From Thermoplasmata archaeon (GTDB taxonomy: Archaea > Thermoplasmatota > Thermoplasmata > Thermoplasmatales > Thermoplasmataceae): a stretch of DNA of 7,695 nucleotides. This document shows positions 1 to 6,556 of this stretch, in pieces. The notes under the pieces were generated by a model that saw only the letters and a list, made by a program, of their open reading frames with translations, did no database searches and had not been told where the DNA came from. The position numbers were made by a program, and so were the translations under genes. How positions within the stretch are numbered: the stretch's first letter is position 1; the number at the start of each line of letters is the position of its first letter. The stretch covers positions 4,300 through 11,994 of the forward strand of contig JAKAUD010000031.1 of the NCBI GenBank assembly GCA_021827885.1, read 5' to 3'.

Positions 1-2
1 GA

Positions 3-317
3 AGAACTCAATTTAGGGCAAGAAGAATAACAGAAAGGACAGAGGGCCTGAAACAGAAGATTTTGGATGAATATAATGTTGAAGATTTAAAAGTTAAAAG
101 AGCGCACTCGCTTGCCGAAGTCGGCTTATTTCATGAACAGGATATTTTGGTAGCCAGAATTCCAGTATTTACAAAAAGGAAGGAGTTGTGGGAACTTCTA
201 TGTATTGGCCTTTTGCACAATTTAGGGGACGATAAGGAAGAGAAAGATAGAATTATGTCATTCATAATTGACCTTTACAAAGAAGTAGAAGAAGGAAAAC
301 TTGAAGAGACTCAATAA
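3..317 (+). CDS. Unrecognised protein, C-terminal part, 5' end probably outside window
   Basis: The frame is open from the first complete codon at position 3 to a TAA at 315-317. I recognise no family. The visible part is charged and mostly helical, with a Trp/Leu-rich stretch near the middle (ELWELLCIGLLHNL) and a Lys/Glu-rich tail. There is no in-frame ATG. A TTG at 63 could be a start, giving 84 residues, but the codons before it read as a plausible helix (ITERTEGLKQKIL), so I favour a gene that begins upstream of the window. Against this, another frame ends at a TAA at 28-30 and could be the tail of a different upstream gene. In that case TTG 63 would be the real start. The stop codon overlaps, tail to tail, the end of the dndC-like remnant on the other strand. 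Confidence 0.5.
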   Translation, partial: RTQFRARRITERTEGLKQKILDEYNVEDLKVKRAHSLAEVGLFHEQDILVARIPVFTKRKELWELLCIGLLHNLGDDKEEKDRIMSFIIDLYKEVEEGKLEETQ

Positions 318-640
318 TCTCTGTATGCCCCATTGGCAAATAGTCTTTCGATTGATTTCAATTCTTGCCTCGCGATCAACACTAAATTCAATTCGTCTTG
401 AAGAGCTAACAATTTACGTAAGATGGAGTGCCGGAATTCAATATTCAACCATCATTTTCTCCCATCTTTTCTGAAATATCTTTTTTCAGATTCTTGCTTT
501 CTTCGACAATCAATTTCCTAAATTCAATACTGCCCTTTCTACCGTCAAAATACCAATATTATCAGGTTTCAGCTCTCACCAGGATCAGTTTTATGATCAC
601 TGGGAGAGATATTACTTTCTAACCTCAGAGTACAACAAGA
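311..640 (-). pseudogene. Decayed C-terminal remnant of a second DndC-like protein
   Basis: This is the only content of the stretch between the left-edge gene and nurA. Read on the minus strand, positions 448 to 311 encode about 45 residues ending in TGA. They align without a gap to residues 293-337 of the intact DndC at 4267-5307, with 16 of 45 identical by eye, including LxIxFR, IL, LQ, N, E, I, L, GxY and the final Y. Upstream, positions 541-493 encode EFRKLIVEESK, matching AFREWIVEESK of DndC. The spacer between these two blocks is 44 bases where DndC has 45, so one base is lost and the frame breaks. Two tandem stops (TGA TAA) lie just upstream at about 560. Faint similarity to the FGCWMC region may extend to about 630, with both cysteines lost. 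The 5' limit is approximate. The divergence shows this is an old, different dndC-type gene, not a recent copy. Confidence 0.8.
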
Positions 641-717
641 GCTAAAAGAGAAAGGTTCCCTATTTAAAACTGCACACTCCTAAGGTATGAAAATAAATTG
701 ATTGTTAAAAGATAGGA

Positions 718-2070
718 CTAAGCTCTAATCATCGAATAAATGTAATTCATTTCTAATGTTGAGTATAACCTCGCCCGGAGCATTCTCTCAGTTTCGCTTA
801 TAGGAAACGCCTCATTGAATGTTCTCCCCTTTTGCGATATACCTGGCCATCGTTCCCGCAACACGCCTGACATTACTCTCTGTACTGCGTTTTTTGTTGC
901 ATCCATATCGCTAGTTGCCTCATCTAGCGTATTTGCCCCTATTGTTGTTAAGTGCAAATCAATTCTCGTGAGTCCAAGTATATTTGGCAATTTGATATCC
1001 GGAGGATATCTGAATCGAAGAAAAGACGTAACATGCGGTTTCTCGAGGCTGTTAGGGCTTTCGTGTTCTGTCTGAATATCTACTGCATCGTGTATGCTCA
1101 TAGTTCTAGAATAGGTGCCTTCTTTAAGATATAGTATGTCTCTGAGGTCCTCGATTCTTTTCGGACGCCCTTTAAGTGTCTTCACCATGCCGACTGCGTT
1201 TTTGAGAACAAATTCTTCTCTCTCAAAATTGGTTTTGTTCTTGAGTATTTCATATTTTCTTAACCACTTTCCCAAGAAAAATAATGGTCCATCAACAAGA
1301 ACATAATTCTGATTTCCATAAGCTTCTCTGAATTTCGATAGTACAATCATCTCAAGAATCTGTCTTATTGTGTTCACTCTGCCTTGTGCTCGTCCACGCA
1401 CTTTACTTATATTAAACAGATTTTTATCCATGAGTAATCTGTTTATTAATTCCGGGTGAGAATCCTCTTTGTCATAGGCTTCTCGAATTAAGTCATTTTC
1501 AGCCTCACTATTCCTTTCTATATTGTTAAACGTAGTGTCACATAGGATTAACGGTTTTATTTGCCCATTAAAACCAAGACCTACGATAGGGTCTTCTGAG
1601 ATCTTTGTCTCAGGTATTACCATTCCCTTGTCAACCCATCCTTGAATAATGTTCCCGTCCTGGAATCCAGCCTCAATCATTCCTCTAAGCGGAAGCAGAA
1701 GAAGCAGATTATCGTGCACGTGCCTGTGGTCTGTCTTAAGTTTTTTGTCTTCGTTTCTTATTGTAACACCGGATGCAATATGGCTAAGTATAACAGGGAC
1801 TAATGCACCCAACTTATCCAGCGTTACCCAGTAAATGACACTTGATCTTTGCACGCCATCTATAAAAGCTCGGAAGTTAATCTTGTCTTGCCCAAACGTG
1901 GTATTTTCGGATGCTTCTTCTGGCCAGAGTGGTTCAGCAGTTCCACTAAGGTCAAACGTTGTCGGGACTAATTGTAACTCCTCCGAATGTTGTGGATCAA
2001 CTGCTCTGCCGAATCTGCTCAACGAGGCTAATATGTCTCCGATCTGCTTTAATTGCGATGTGACGGGCAC
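718..2070 (-). CDS. nurA: NurA-like 5'-3' nuclease (450 aa), partner of the upstream HerA-like ATPase
   Basis: NurA proteins are RNase H-fold, Mn-dependent DNA nucleases that dock on the HerA hexamer and degrade DNA fed to them. Visible NurA hallmarks are the first acidic motif FIDGVQRSS (residues 69-77, Asp71), an Arg/Glu helix RVNTIRQILEM (231-241), the second acidic motif YVLVDGPLFFLG (256-267, Asp260), and the VxMVKTLKG segment (293-301, Lys297). A C-terminal RFRYPPD...LGLTRIDLHL region (352-374) follows, where family members complete the active site. At 450 residues it is longer than housekeeping NurA (about 340), with extra N-terminal sequence and a long insertion between the two Asp motifs. 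I chose the GTG at 2070, three bases after the herA stop, because a good Shine-Dalgarno lies inside the herA 3' end. Family assignment is firm; a defence role is inferred from context. Confidence 0.86.
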   Translation of the reverse strand: MPVTSQLKQIGDILASLSRFGRAVDPQHSEELQLVPTTFDLSGTAEPLWPEEASENTTFGQDKINFRAFIDGVQRSSVIYWVTLDKLGALVPVILSHIASGVTIRNEDKKLKTDHRHVHDNLLLLLPLRGMIEAGFQDGNIIQGWVDKGMVIPETKISEDPIVGLGFNGQIKPLILCDTTFNNIERNSEAENDLIREAYDKEDSHPELINRLLMDKNLFNISKVRGRAQGRVNTIRQILEMIVLSKFREAYGNQNYVLVDGPLFFLGKWLRKYEILKNKTNFEREEFVLKNAVGMVKTLKGRPKRIEDLRDILYLKEGTYSRTMSIHDAVDIQTEHESPNSLEKPHVTSFLRFRYPPDIKLPNILGLTRIDLHLTTIGANTLDEATSDMDATKNAVQRVMSGVLRERWPGISQKGRTFNEAFPISETERMLRARLYSTLEMNYIYSMIRA

Positions 2071-2073
2071 CTT

Positions 2074-4212
2074 TTATTTCACCTGCTCAAGTGTGTGTAT
2101 GGGCTTTGGAAATGAAATAATGATCGGACGAGAATGAACGGCATGCCAGAGAATCATATCACCCTTGCGAAGAACCATTGCCTTTTCCTTAAGACCTCCT
2201 TGTAACCATTGAAAAGCATCTCCTTTCAAGCTTATTGAGTGGGTCCTGCCAATTGCAAAGGTCGAAGTGTTTGATATCAATTCCTCATCCACTTGGTTTG
2301 CAACTTGTTCTGCCCCTATTAGGCTGAGCCCGATACTTCTTCCTCTTGCTGTAATATCCACAATGTGTGTTTTGAGTTCCACACCGAATCTTCCAGCTGG
2401 AGCAAATTTATTAAGTTCATCAACAAATACGATGACTCTGTCTGGAAAGTCTTTTAGATTTACTTCCCTATCTCTGATTTTGAAGGTTTCCTCCTTATTT
2501 CTTTTAGCCTCAAGTAACCGATTAATCATATCATAAATTTGAGTGAACACAAGTCTTTGCCCTTTTGAGTGCAGTTTACTAATATCAATCGACCACACAT
2601 CTCCGGCTTTGAGTTTTTCTATGGGTACCGGTTTTCCCGTGCCGTCTTTCTGAAGTAAAAGGCCTCTCAGTTGGTGATCAACAGCTTGTGAGAGCCTATT
2701 AATTATTTTACTCAAGGTAGCTGTGTGATGCGTGCTGAAGCCAATAGATACCCACTCTCCTGACTTTTTGCTCTGCAATTGAGAAAGGACTGTTGACAGG
2801 TCCTTAAAGTTGGTCGGCTTAGGAAGCAACTTGAAATCGCTATGGGAATTAATGTCATCGACGATGGAAGAAATCAGAGAGACTGCCTTTTCATCAAGGT
2901 CTTGTGGATCAAATAACGATGATAGAGCGACCCCACCATGTTGTGTCAAGTCTGATAGCCCGTAATGGAAAAGCTCTGTCTGTTTTTCATGCGACCTGAA
3001 AGTTAAAGGGTATTTGGAATTGTCAGGAGTCGGAGGGGCAAAGAATTTAACCCTGGATTTTATCTCAAAGGGATTAAGGCCCTCTTCTATACAGCTATTC
3101 CAAAGTTCTAAGTTTCTTGAGTCACCTTCTTCTAACGAAGTTTTGAGCTGTTCAAGGTTATCGGGGCCATCGTCGATCCTCATTAAGTCGGCTTCTTTGA
3201 CATTAAAAAGCACTGCAGCTACATTATCGCTACGGCTTTCGGAGGTTTGGGTTTGGATGGTTTTGCTTATTGCGGAAAATATTATGAAAAGAGCATAACT
3301 CGTTTTTGTAGCCAATCCAGAGGCCCCGGATATATTCAAGTGAGCACCTTCGTAGCCAAGTAAAAATCTAGAATCTACAAAAATTGGAACCGGTGTCTTG
3401 GTGTCATCCCATGTAAAACCGGCCAATATTGCAAATTCATCTGGTATGTCAGCGCCGTAAGCTTCTGTGATCTCATTGGCTGTAGCAAAAAAAACAGGCC
3501 AGTTCCCCATAGGTGGTTCAAACCTGCCATCATTACGAAAAACAACGGACACTTTCGTAACTTTGATTACAGGACGTGATGTCGCTAACTCAACGGTAGG
3601 ATCACCATACCCAGTAGAATAAAAATCATCTATAGGGCTTAGTATTGCACTTGTTGTATACATATCGATGGCCATGCCTATTATCTTTACTTCTCCCTCT
3701 TCACTTTCCCCTCTGACACTAACTATGCTACCAATTTCTATGTGGAGATCTTTTCTGTCTTCAGACCAAAATTCGAATTCTGTGGCCTTTGCCAGACTTT
3801 TGGTAGTTATCGCAACTCTTCCGATTATTCTAGAATTTCCGTCTGTATCACTTTTATTCTCACCAGCTTCATGAGCAGGGTTTGGCCGGTCCTCCTCTTC
3901 TTCTGCTGTGCTTTGGGGCCTTCCCACCTCTGAGAGGTACTCCATGAGAAGGTTAATTTTTCTCCTGTCGTCGGTTTTGAGTCCAGCAAGTTCAGCTTTG
4001 CAGGAATTTATGAGCGAATTAGTATCTTTTATAGCATTTCTGTCTTTCTTCAAGATATCTGAGAGTACCTCGCTTGCTTTAGCTACAATCTTTTGTCGTT
4101 CCTTAGATATACCTTGCTTACTGTGCATATCTCTACTAGATTTCAACCATTTTTCGAAGTCTACAAGCAAATCAGCCAGATAACTCAATAACAGACCACC
4201 CCGCTTATTCAT
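2074..4212 (-). CDS. herA: HerA-like (DUF87-type) hexameric DNA-translocating ATPase (712 aa)
   Basis: HerA/FtsK-superfamily ATPases form hexamers that pump DNA and drive a bound nuclease, here presumably the NurA encoded next. Order of parts: an N-terminal helical extension (residues 1-100, Lys/Glu-rich) and acidic linker (EEEE at 104-107) not found in minimal HerA; a HAS-barrel-like beta domain (about 128-220, starting RIIGRVAI); the Walker A loop GASGLATKTS (296-305, Lys303); Walker B VIVFVDELNKF (593-603, Asp598/Glu599); then TARGRSIGLSLIGAEQ (621-636) and a conserved NTSTFAIGRT (648-657) with a likely arginine finger. Walker A has ATKT instead of the usual GKT/GKS, a variant I associate with a subset of accessory HerA-like ATPases. 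Length exceeds housekeeping HerA (about 500). The ATG lies 24 bases from a TATA-like box, so the message is probably leaderless. It follows dndC by 54 bases with its own promoter, and leads into nurA. Confidence 0.9.
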   Translation of the reverse strand: MNKRGGLLLSYLADLLVDFEKWLKSSRDMHSKQGISKERQKIVAKASEVLSDILKKDRNAIKDTNSLINSCKAELAGLKTDDRRKINLLMEYLSEVGRPQSTAEEEEDRPNPAHEAGENKSDTDGNSRIIGRVAITTKSLAKATEFEFWSEDRKDLHIEIGSIVSVRGESEEGEVKIIGMAIDMYTTSAILSPIDDFYSTGYGDPTVELATSRPVIKVTKVSVVFRNDGRFEPPMGNWPVFFATANEITEAYGADIPDEFAILAGFTWDDTKTPVPIFVDSRFLLGYEGAHLNISGASGLATKTSYALFIIFSAISKTIQTQTSESRSDNVAAVLFNVKEADLMRIDDGPDNLEQLKTSLEEGDSRNLELWNSCIEEGLNPFEIKSRVKFFAPPTPDNSKYPLTFRSHEKQTELFHYGLSDLTQHGGVALSSLFDPQDLDEKAVSLISSIVDDINSHSDFKLLPKPTNFKDLSTVLSQLQSKKSGEWVSIGFSTHHTATLSKIINRLSQAVDHQLRGLLLQKDGTGKPVPIEKLKAGDVWSIDISKLHSKGQRLVFTQIYDMINRLLEAKRNKEETFKIRDREVNLKDFPDRVIVFVDELNKFAPAGRFGVELKTHIVDITARGRSIGLSLIGAEQVANQVDEELISNTSTFAIGRTHSISLKGDAFQWLQGGLKEKAMVLRKGDMILWHAVHSRPIIISFPKPIHTLEQVK
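2079..2084 (-). promoter_or_regulatory. Shine-Dalgarno for nurA inside the end of herA
   Basis: On the minus strand AGGTGA lies within the last codons of herA, 8 bases before the GTG of nurA. The herA stop and the nurA start are separated by only three bases. This supports the GTG start and indicates that the two proteins are made together by translational coupling. Confidence 0.7.
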
Positions 4213-4231
4213 TAATCTATCTGCAAATACG

Positions 4232-4239
4232 TTTTAAAT
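4232..4239 (-). promoter_or_regulatory. TATA-like box of the herA-nurA operon
   Basis: On the minus strand the sequence reads GATTTAAAACG, centred about 24 bases before the herA ATG, with an A-rich stretch (CCAAAAG) upstream that could be a BRE. The message would be leaderless or nearly so. It implies that herA-nurA can be transcribed separately from dndC. Confidence 0.5.
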
Positions 4240-4256
4240 CTTTTGGCTTTTAACAT

Positions 4257-4270
4257 CTAAAACGTTTTAG
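4257..4270. repeat. Perfect 14-base palindrome between dndC and herA
   Basis: CTAAAACGTTTTAG is its own reverse complement and covers the dndC stop codon. It lies 21-45 bases upstream of the herA TATA box and start region; its half-site ACGTTTTA recurs 33 bases away, over the herA TATA box (4229-4236). It could be an operator or simply AT-rich chance sequence; without a loop it would be a poor terminator hairpin. Confidence 0.45.
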
Positions 4271-5307
4271 TTAGTCTTTTTTTCCACTTTTGCCATATAA
4301 TTTAAATAACGGCCACTGGTCATAAGAGCACGAATCTCATCAATTTCTTTTTGCGTTATTATGGGAATATTAACATCCTGTTGGAGTCTAATAACCTCGT
4401 TCAATATACGTTCGCGAAACTGTATCTGGAGTCTCCCTTTCTTGCCGTCGTTTCTGAGGTATCTGTTTTCTGTTTTCTTGCTTTCTTCCACGATCCACTC
4501 CCTAAATGCAAGAAGTTTTTTCACCCTTTCATCGCCGGACTTCGCGAGTGCTATCATGGTCCTGTCTTTCATCACCACAGTACACATCCAGCATCCGAAC
4601 CTCATAGCTGTATTTCCGTAAAGGTCCACAACATATTGAACCTCAGGAACAACAGTTGCAGCTGGCTTCATGAGAAAGTACCATACGTCCTGTGCGGTCC
4701 AATTGATCAAAGGAGCAGCCACATCGATGCCGTTTTGCTGTGCCCAGGCATCGCTTCCGCACTCACTGGAGTCTCCAGCTAAGCAGGAGTTTTTGAGCCT
4801 GATATCTCTCTGCTGGCTCTCGCCGATCCTCATACCAGTAATGAATAGACCTTTATCGTCGTGAAATTTTCTGGACGGCTTTATTTTTATTTTCGGTGTA
4901 CACCACCTGAATCTTGGCCCTGGAGGAGGATAGCCTCTCCCTATCATTCGTACCCAGTAAGTGTCCTCTATGTCTGGATAAACGATTTTAACCTTCGCCG
5001 GGTACTTTTTCTCCAAAGCTTCAAGGAATCTCCGGGCAACATTGACCATTTGCGGAATCTCCATCATAGTATCCGCATAGGTGACATTAATATCTAAGTC
5101 TGGATGAAGTGCTTTCACGTAAAGCGCAAGGACAACTAGTGCAGTACTGTCTTTCCCACCACTGTAGGTTACGATCCATCTCTTGTTCCTCTCGTACAGT
5201 TTTTCACATATTTGCACGCTTTCATTGAACCTACCAATGTAATAGCTTGTAATTCTTGACGGCAGTGAAAGGATCTCGTCATTGTACTCCGGTTGCAAAA
5301 GCTCCAT
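4267..5307 (-). CDS. dndC: DndC-family ATP-pyrophosphatase / PAPS-reductase-like Fe-S protein (346 aa)
   Basis: DndC-type proteins use a PP-loop to adenylate their target and carry a 4Fe-4S cluster; in Dnd systems they act in replacing a backbone oxygen of DNA with sulfur. Visible parts, numbered from the chosen start: PP-loop SGGKDS (49-54), YADTMMEIP (77-85), RWCTPKIKIKP (134-144), GMRIGESQQR (158-167), cysteines C175 and C183, INWTAQDVW (201-209), and FGCWMCTVV (237-245) with C239 and C242. C136, C175, C183, C239 and C242 supply enough ligands for a cluster. At 346 residues it is shorter than classical bacterial DndC (about 500), missing C-terminal sequence. I place the start at ATG 5307. 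A GTG at 5316 would add three residues but leaves only 8-16 bases to the TATATATAA box. A sulfate-assimilation PAPS reductase (CysH) is the main alternative, but the extra cysteines and the HerA/NurA neighbours argue against it. Confidence 0.88.
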   Translation of the reverse strand: MELLQPEYNDEILSLPSRITSYYIGRFNESVQICEKLYERNKRWIVTYSGGKDSTALVVLALYVKALHPDLDINVTYADTMMEIPQMVNVARRFLEALEKKYPAKVKIVYPDIEDTYWVRMIGRGYPPPGPRFRWCTPKIKIKPSRKFHDDKGLFITGMRIGESQQRDIRLKNSCLAGDSSECGSDAWAQQNGIDVAAPLINWTAQDVWYFLMKPAATVVPEVQYVVDLYGNTAMRFGCWMCTVVMKDRTMIALAKSGDERVKKLLAFREWIVEESKKTENRYLRNDGKKGRLQIQFRERILNEVIRLQQDVNIPIITQKEIDEIRALMTSGRYLNYMAKVEKKTN

Positions 5308-5323
5308 AATAAACACTAACTGG

Positions 5324-5334
5324 TATATATAAGA
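5324..5334 (-). promoter_or_regulatory. TATA box of dndC
   Basis: Minus-strand CTTATATATA lies 17-27 bases upstream of ATG 5307. This is right for a leaderless archaeal transcript starting at that ATG and too close for the GTG at 5316, so it decides the start. Confidence 0.55.
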
Positions 5335-5392
5335 TCTTGTTGTTGCAAAACGACAATCCTAAATGTTCTGAACCCTGTTTCCTCTGAATGAA

Positions 5393-5401
5393 ACGTTTAA
5401 G
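5393..5401 (+). promoter_or_regulatory. TATA-like box of the 95-residue gene
   Basis: TTTAAG at 5396-5401 is centred about 25 bases before ATG 5424. It is fused to ACGT, giving ACGTTTAAG, close to the ACGTTTTAAA at the herA promoter. The two promoters between dndC and this gene are divergent within 116 bases. Confidence 0.4.
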
Positions 5402-5423
5402 AGTTAGAGTGACATGAATAAAG

Positions 5424-5711
5424 ATGCCAGAAGAATCAGGAAAACCAGATAACGCAAGAAGCTCGGCGATATATCTGGTAAGCGAGAAAAAAGGGAAAAA
5501 AGCCCTTTTGATATTCGACAGCGGAGACGAATTAGGAAACGTCCATATCTACGAACTCAAGGAGTCTATACCATTTCAAGAGGTAAGAAAGGAGTTGAAG
5601 AGTCTCTTGGGTCTGTCAGATAGCGTTAATCCAGGTCAAACCATGATTATTCCATCTTGGGTTGAGCACAAGTATGGTTATCCGTCCATGACTTATGAAA
5701 TAAAACACTAG
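5424..5711 (+). CDS. Unrecognised 95-residue protein, divergent from dndC
   Basis: I do not recognise this family. The protein is soluble and charged, with no signal peptide, membrane segment or cysteines. The pattern suggests a small alpha/beta or mostly beta fold: strands AIYLVSEKKG (residues 16-25), KALLIFDSG (26-34) and VHIYELKE (40-47), a helix FQEVRKELKSLLGLSD (51-66), then a Pro/Trp segment MIIPSWVEHKYGYPS (74-88). The ATG at 5424 sits about 25 bases after a TTTAAG box (5396-5401), consistent with a leaderless transcript; an ATG at 5414 is in another frame and soon closes. It shares a 116-base divergent promoter region with dndC, so it may be co-regulated with that module (inference). 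It does not resemble DndE, DndB or a standard DNA-binding motif. Confidence 0.65.
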   Translation: MPEESGKPDNARSSAIYLVSEKKGKKALLIFDSGDELGNVHIYELKESIPFQEVRKELKSLLGLSDSVNPGQTMIIPSWVEHKYGYPSMTYEIKH

Positions 5712-5748
5712 TGATGGTATTCGGTTGTGTTTCTTTTAAACGCACTCA

Positions 5749-5756
5749 TTAAATAT
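5749..5756 (+). promoter_or_regulatory. TATA-like box of the HEPN-domain gene
   Basis: TTAAATAT is centred about 26 bases before ATG 5779. The 67-base gap after the preceding gene thus contains its own promoter, so the HEPN gene need not depend on readthrough. Confidence 0.45.
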
Positions 5757-5778
5757 TTTTAATGGCTAATCCACTCTG

Positions 5779-6318
5779 ATGAGTGCTAGTATCAAGGTAG
5801 TCGTAACACATCCAGATGGGAATCCTGCCGCCGGTGCTAAAGTTTCTCTTTACAACGAGAGTGCAGTTTTCAATTCAGTGAAAGACTGGCACGGAATAAC
5901 TGACAAAAACGGGACATGTGACTGGGAATCTATGAACACTGGTGCTTTTGGAGACATTTACCTTTTCAAGGCAAATTGGGTAGATCAGAAAGAGGACTTG
6001 ATTTTCTCGGGTGAAAAGAGGGAAAGGGTAAAGAGAGACATAACTGTGAAGATTAACTTGAAAGTTGCCGGCCTGGAGGAAATATTCCAACTCAATATAA
6101 GTAAACAAGATCTTGACAACATATCGACAATTGACGATGGTCCAGAGGTTGTCAAAGTTATAAGGGAACTCTCGGTAACAACCAAGAGCAAGCTAGCCCA
6201 TGCTTCAGTAATGCTGGAATCTTATGCGATTGAGTCCTTTATAAGAACACTGGTGAAGAGAAATAACAAATGGAGCGATGGCAAGCATGGAGACTCTGAC
6301 GCTTGGACAGATACTTGA
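5779..6318 (+). CDS. Transthyretin/carboxypeptidase-regulatory-like domain plus first half of a HEPN domain (frameshifted)
   Basis: Residues 4-95 look like a beta-sandwich of the carboxypeptidase-regulatory/Cna-B class: IKVVVTHPDGNPAAGAKVSLYNES, a short loop, GITDKNGTCDWESMNTG and GDIYLFKANW follow the usual pattern of a strand, G-x-P-x-x-G-A, a strand, and T-D-x-x-G. There is no signal peptide, so the domain is probably intracellular. After a linker, residues 122-160 form long helices (KSKLAHASVMLESYAIESFIRTL) resembling the first helices of HEPN domains. The last 15 or so residues (WSDGKHGDSDAWTDT) do not fit the domain and look like out-of-frame sequence. The natural continuation is the overlapping frame at 6278-6499, which holds the catalytic HEPN motif. 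A TTAAATAT box at 5749-5756 lies about 26 bases upstream of the ATG. Either the gene is broken or one base is a sequencing error. Confidence 0.65.
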   Translation: MSASIKVVVTHPDGNPAAGAKVSLYNESAVFNSVKDWHGITDKNGTCDWESMNTGAFGDIYLFKANWVDQKEDLIFSGEKRERVKRDITVKINLKVAGLEEIFQLNISKQDLDNISTIDDGPEVVKVIRELSVTTKSKLAHASVMLESYAIESFIRTLVKRNNKWSDGKHGDSDAWTDT

Positions 6319-6499
6319 CAATGACGTAGTAAAGAACCTAATCAATACAGACCTTTATCGCCGCATTAAGTTATTCAAAGAATTTAGAAATCCTGCAACC
6401 CATCCCAAGCAGATAGGCTCTTACTTTGACGAGGCCATAATTGGACTTGAACTGATAAGGGAATTTATAAAAACTCTCTTCAACAAGCCTGCTGCTTAA
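6278..6499 (+). CDS. Second half of the HEPN domain (Rx4H motif), split from the preceding frame
   Basis: HEPN domains are small helical bundles, often ribonucleases in toxin-antitoxin and phage-defence systems, with an R-x4-6-H active site. The motif is seen here as RNPATH (residues 37-42 from the ATG at 6278), preceded by a helix DLYRRIKLFKEF and followed by SYFDEAIIGLELIREFIKTLF, a typical final helix. On its own the 73 residues are too short for the four-helix fold; the missing helices are in the frame that ends at 6318. Both parts together span 721 bases, one more than a multiple of three, so one extra base somewhere in 6257-6318 would explain the break. The ATG at 6278 is therefore probably internal. 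A separate overlapping gene is possible but less likely. Confidence 0.6.
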   Translation: MASMETLTLGQILDNDVVKNLINTDLYRRIKLFKEFRNPATHPKQIGSYFDEAIIGLELIREFIKTLFNKPAA

Positions 6500-6556
6500 A
6501 ATTTAGTGAAACATTAGCACTTGTGCGTCCTACTAATTCATCAGTAATTATAGCTA

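Noticed and set aside
428..622. A 64-codon plus-strand frame in the stretch after the left-edge gene
   Set aside because: It is the antisense of the decayed dndC-like remnant, is Ser/Phe/Ile-rich without a promoter at the right distance, and resembles no protein.
4351..4782. A 143-codon plus-strand frame
   Set aside because: It lies wholly inside dndC in antisense; the minus strand carries clear PP-loop and cysteine motifs, so this is a shadow.
4267..5307. Reading the gene as an ordinary assimilatory PAPS reductase (cysH)
   Set aside because: The extra cysteines (C175, C183 and FGCWMC), the GMRIGESQQR motif and the HerA-NurA neighbours fit the DndC group better, and no sulfate-assimilation gene is nearby.
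5424..5711. Considered whether the 95-residue protein is DndE
   Set aside because: DndE is a small basic DNA-binding protein of different pattern; no similarity is visible.
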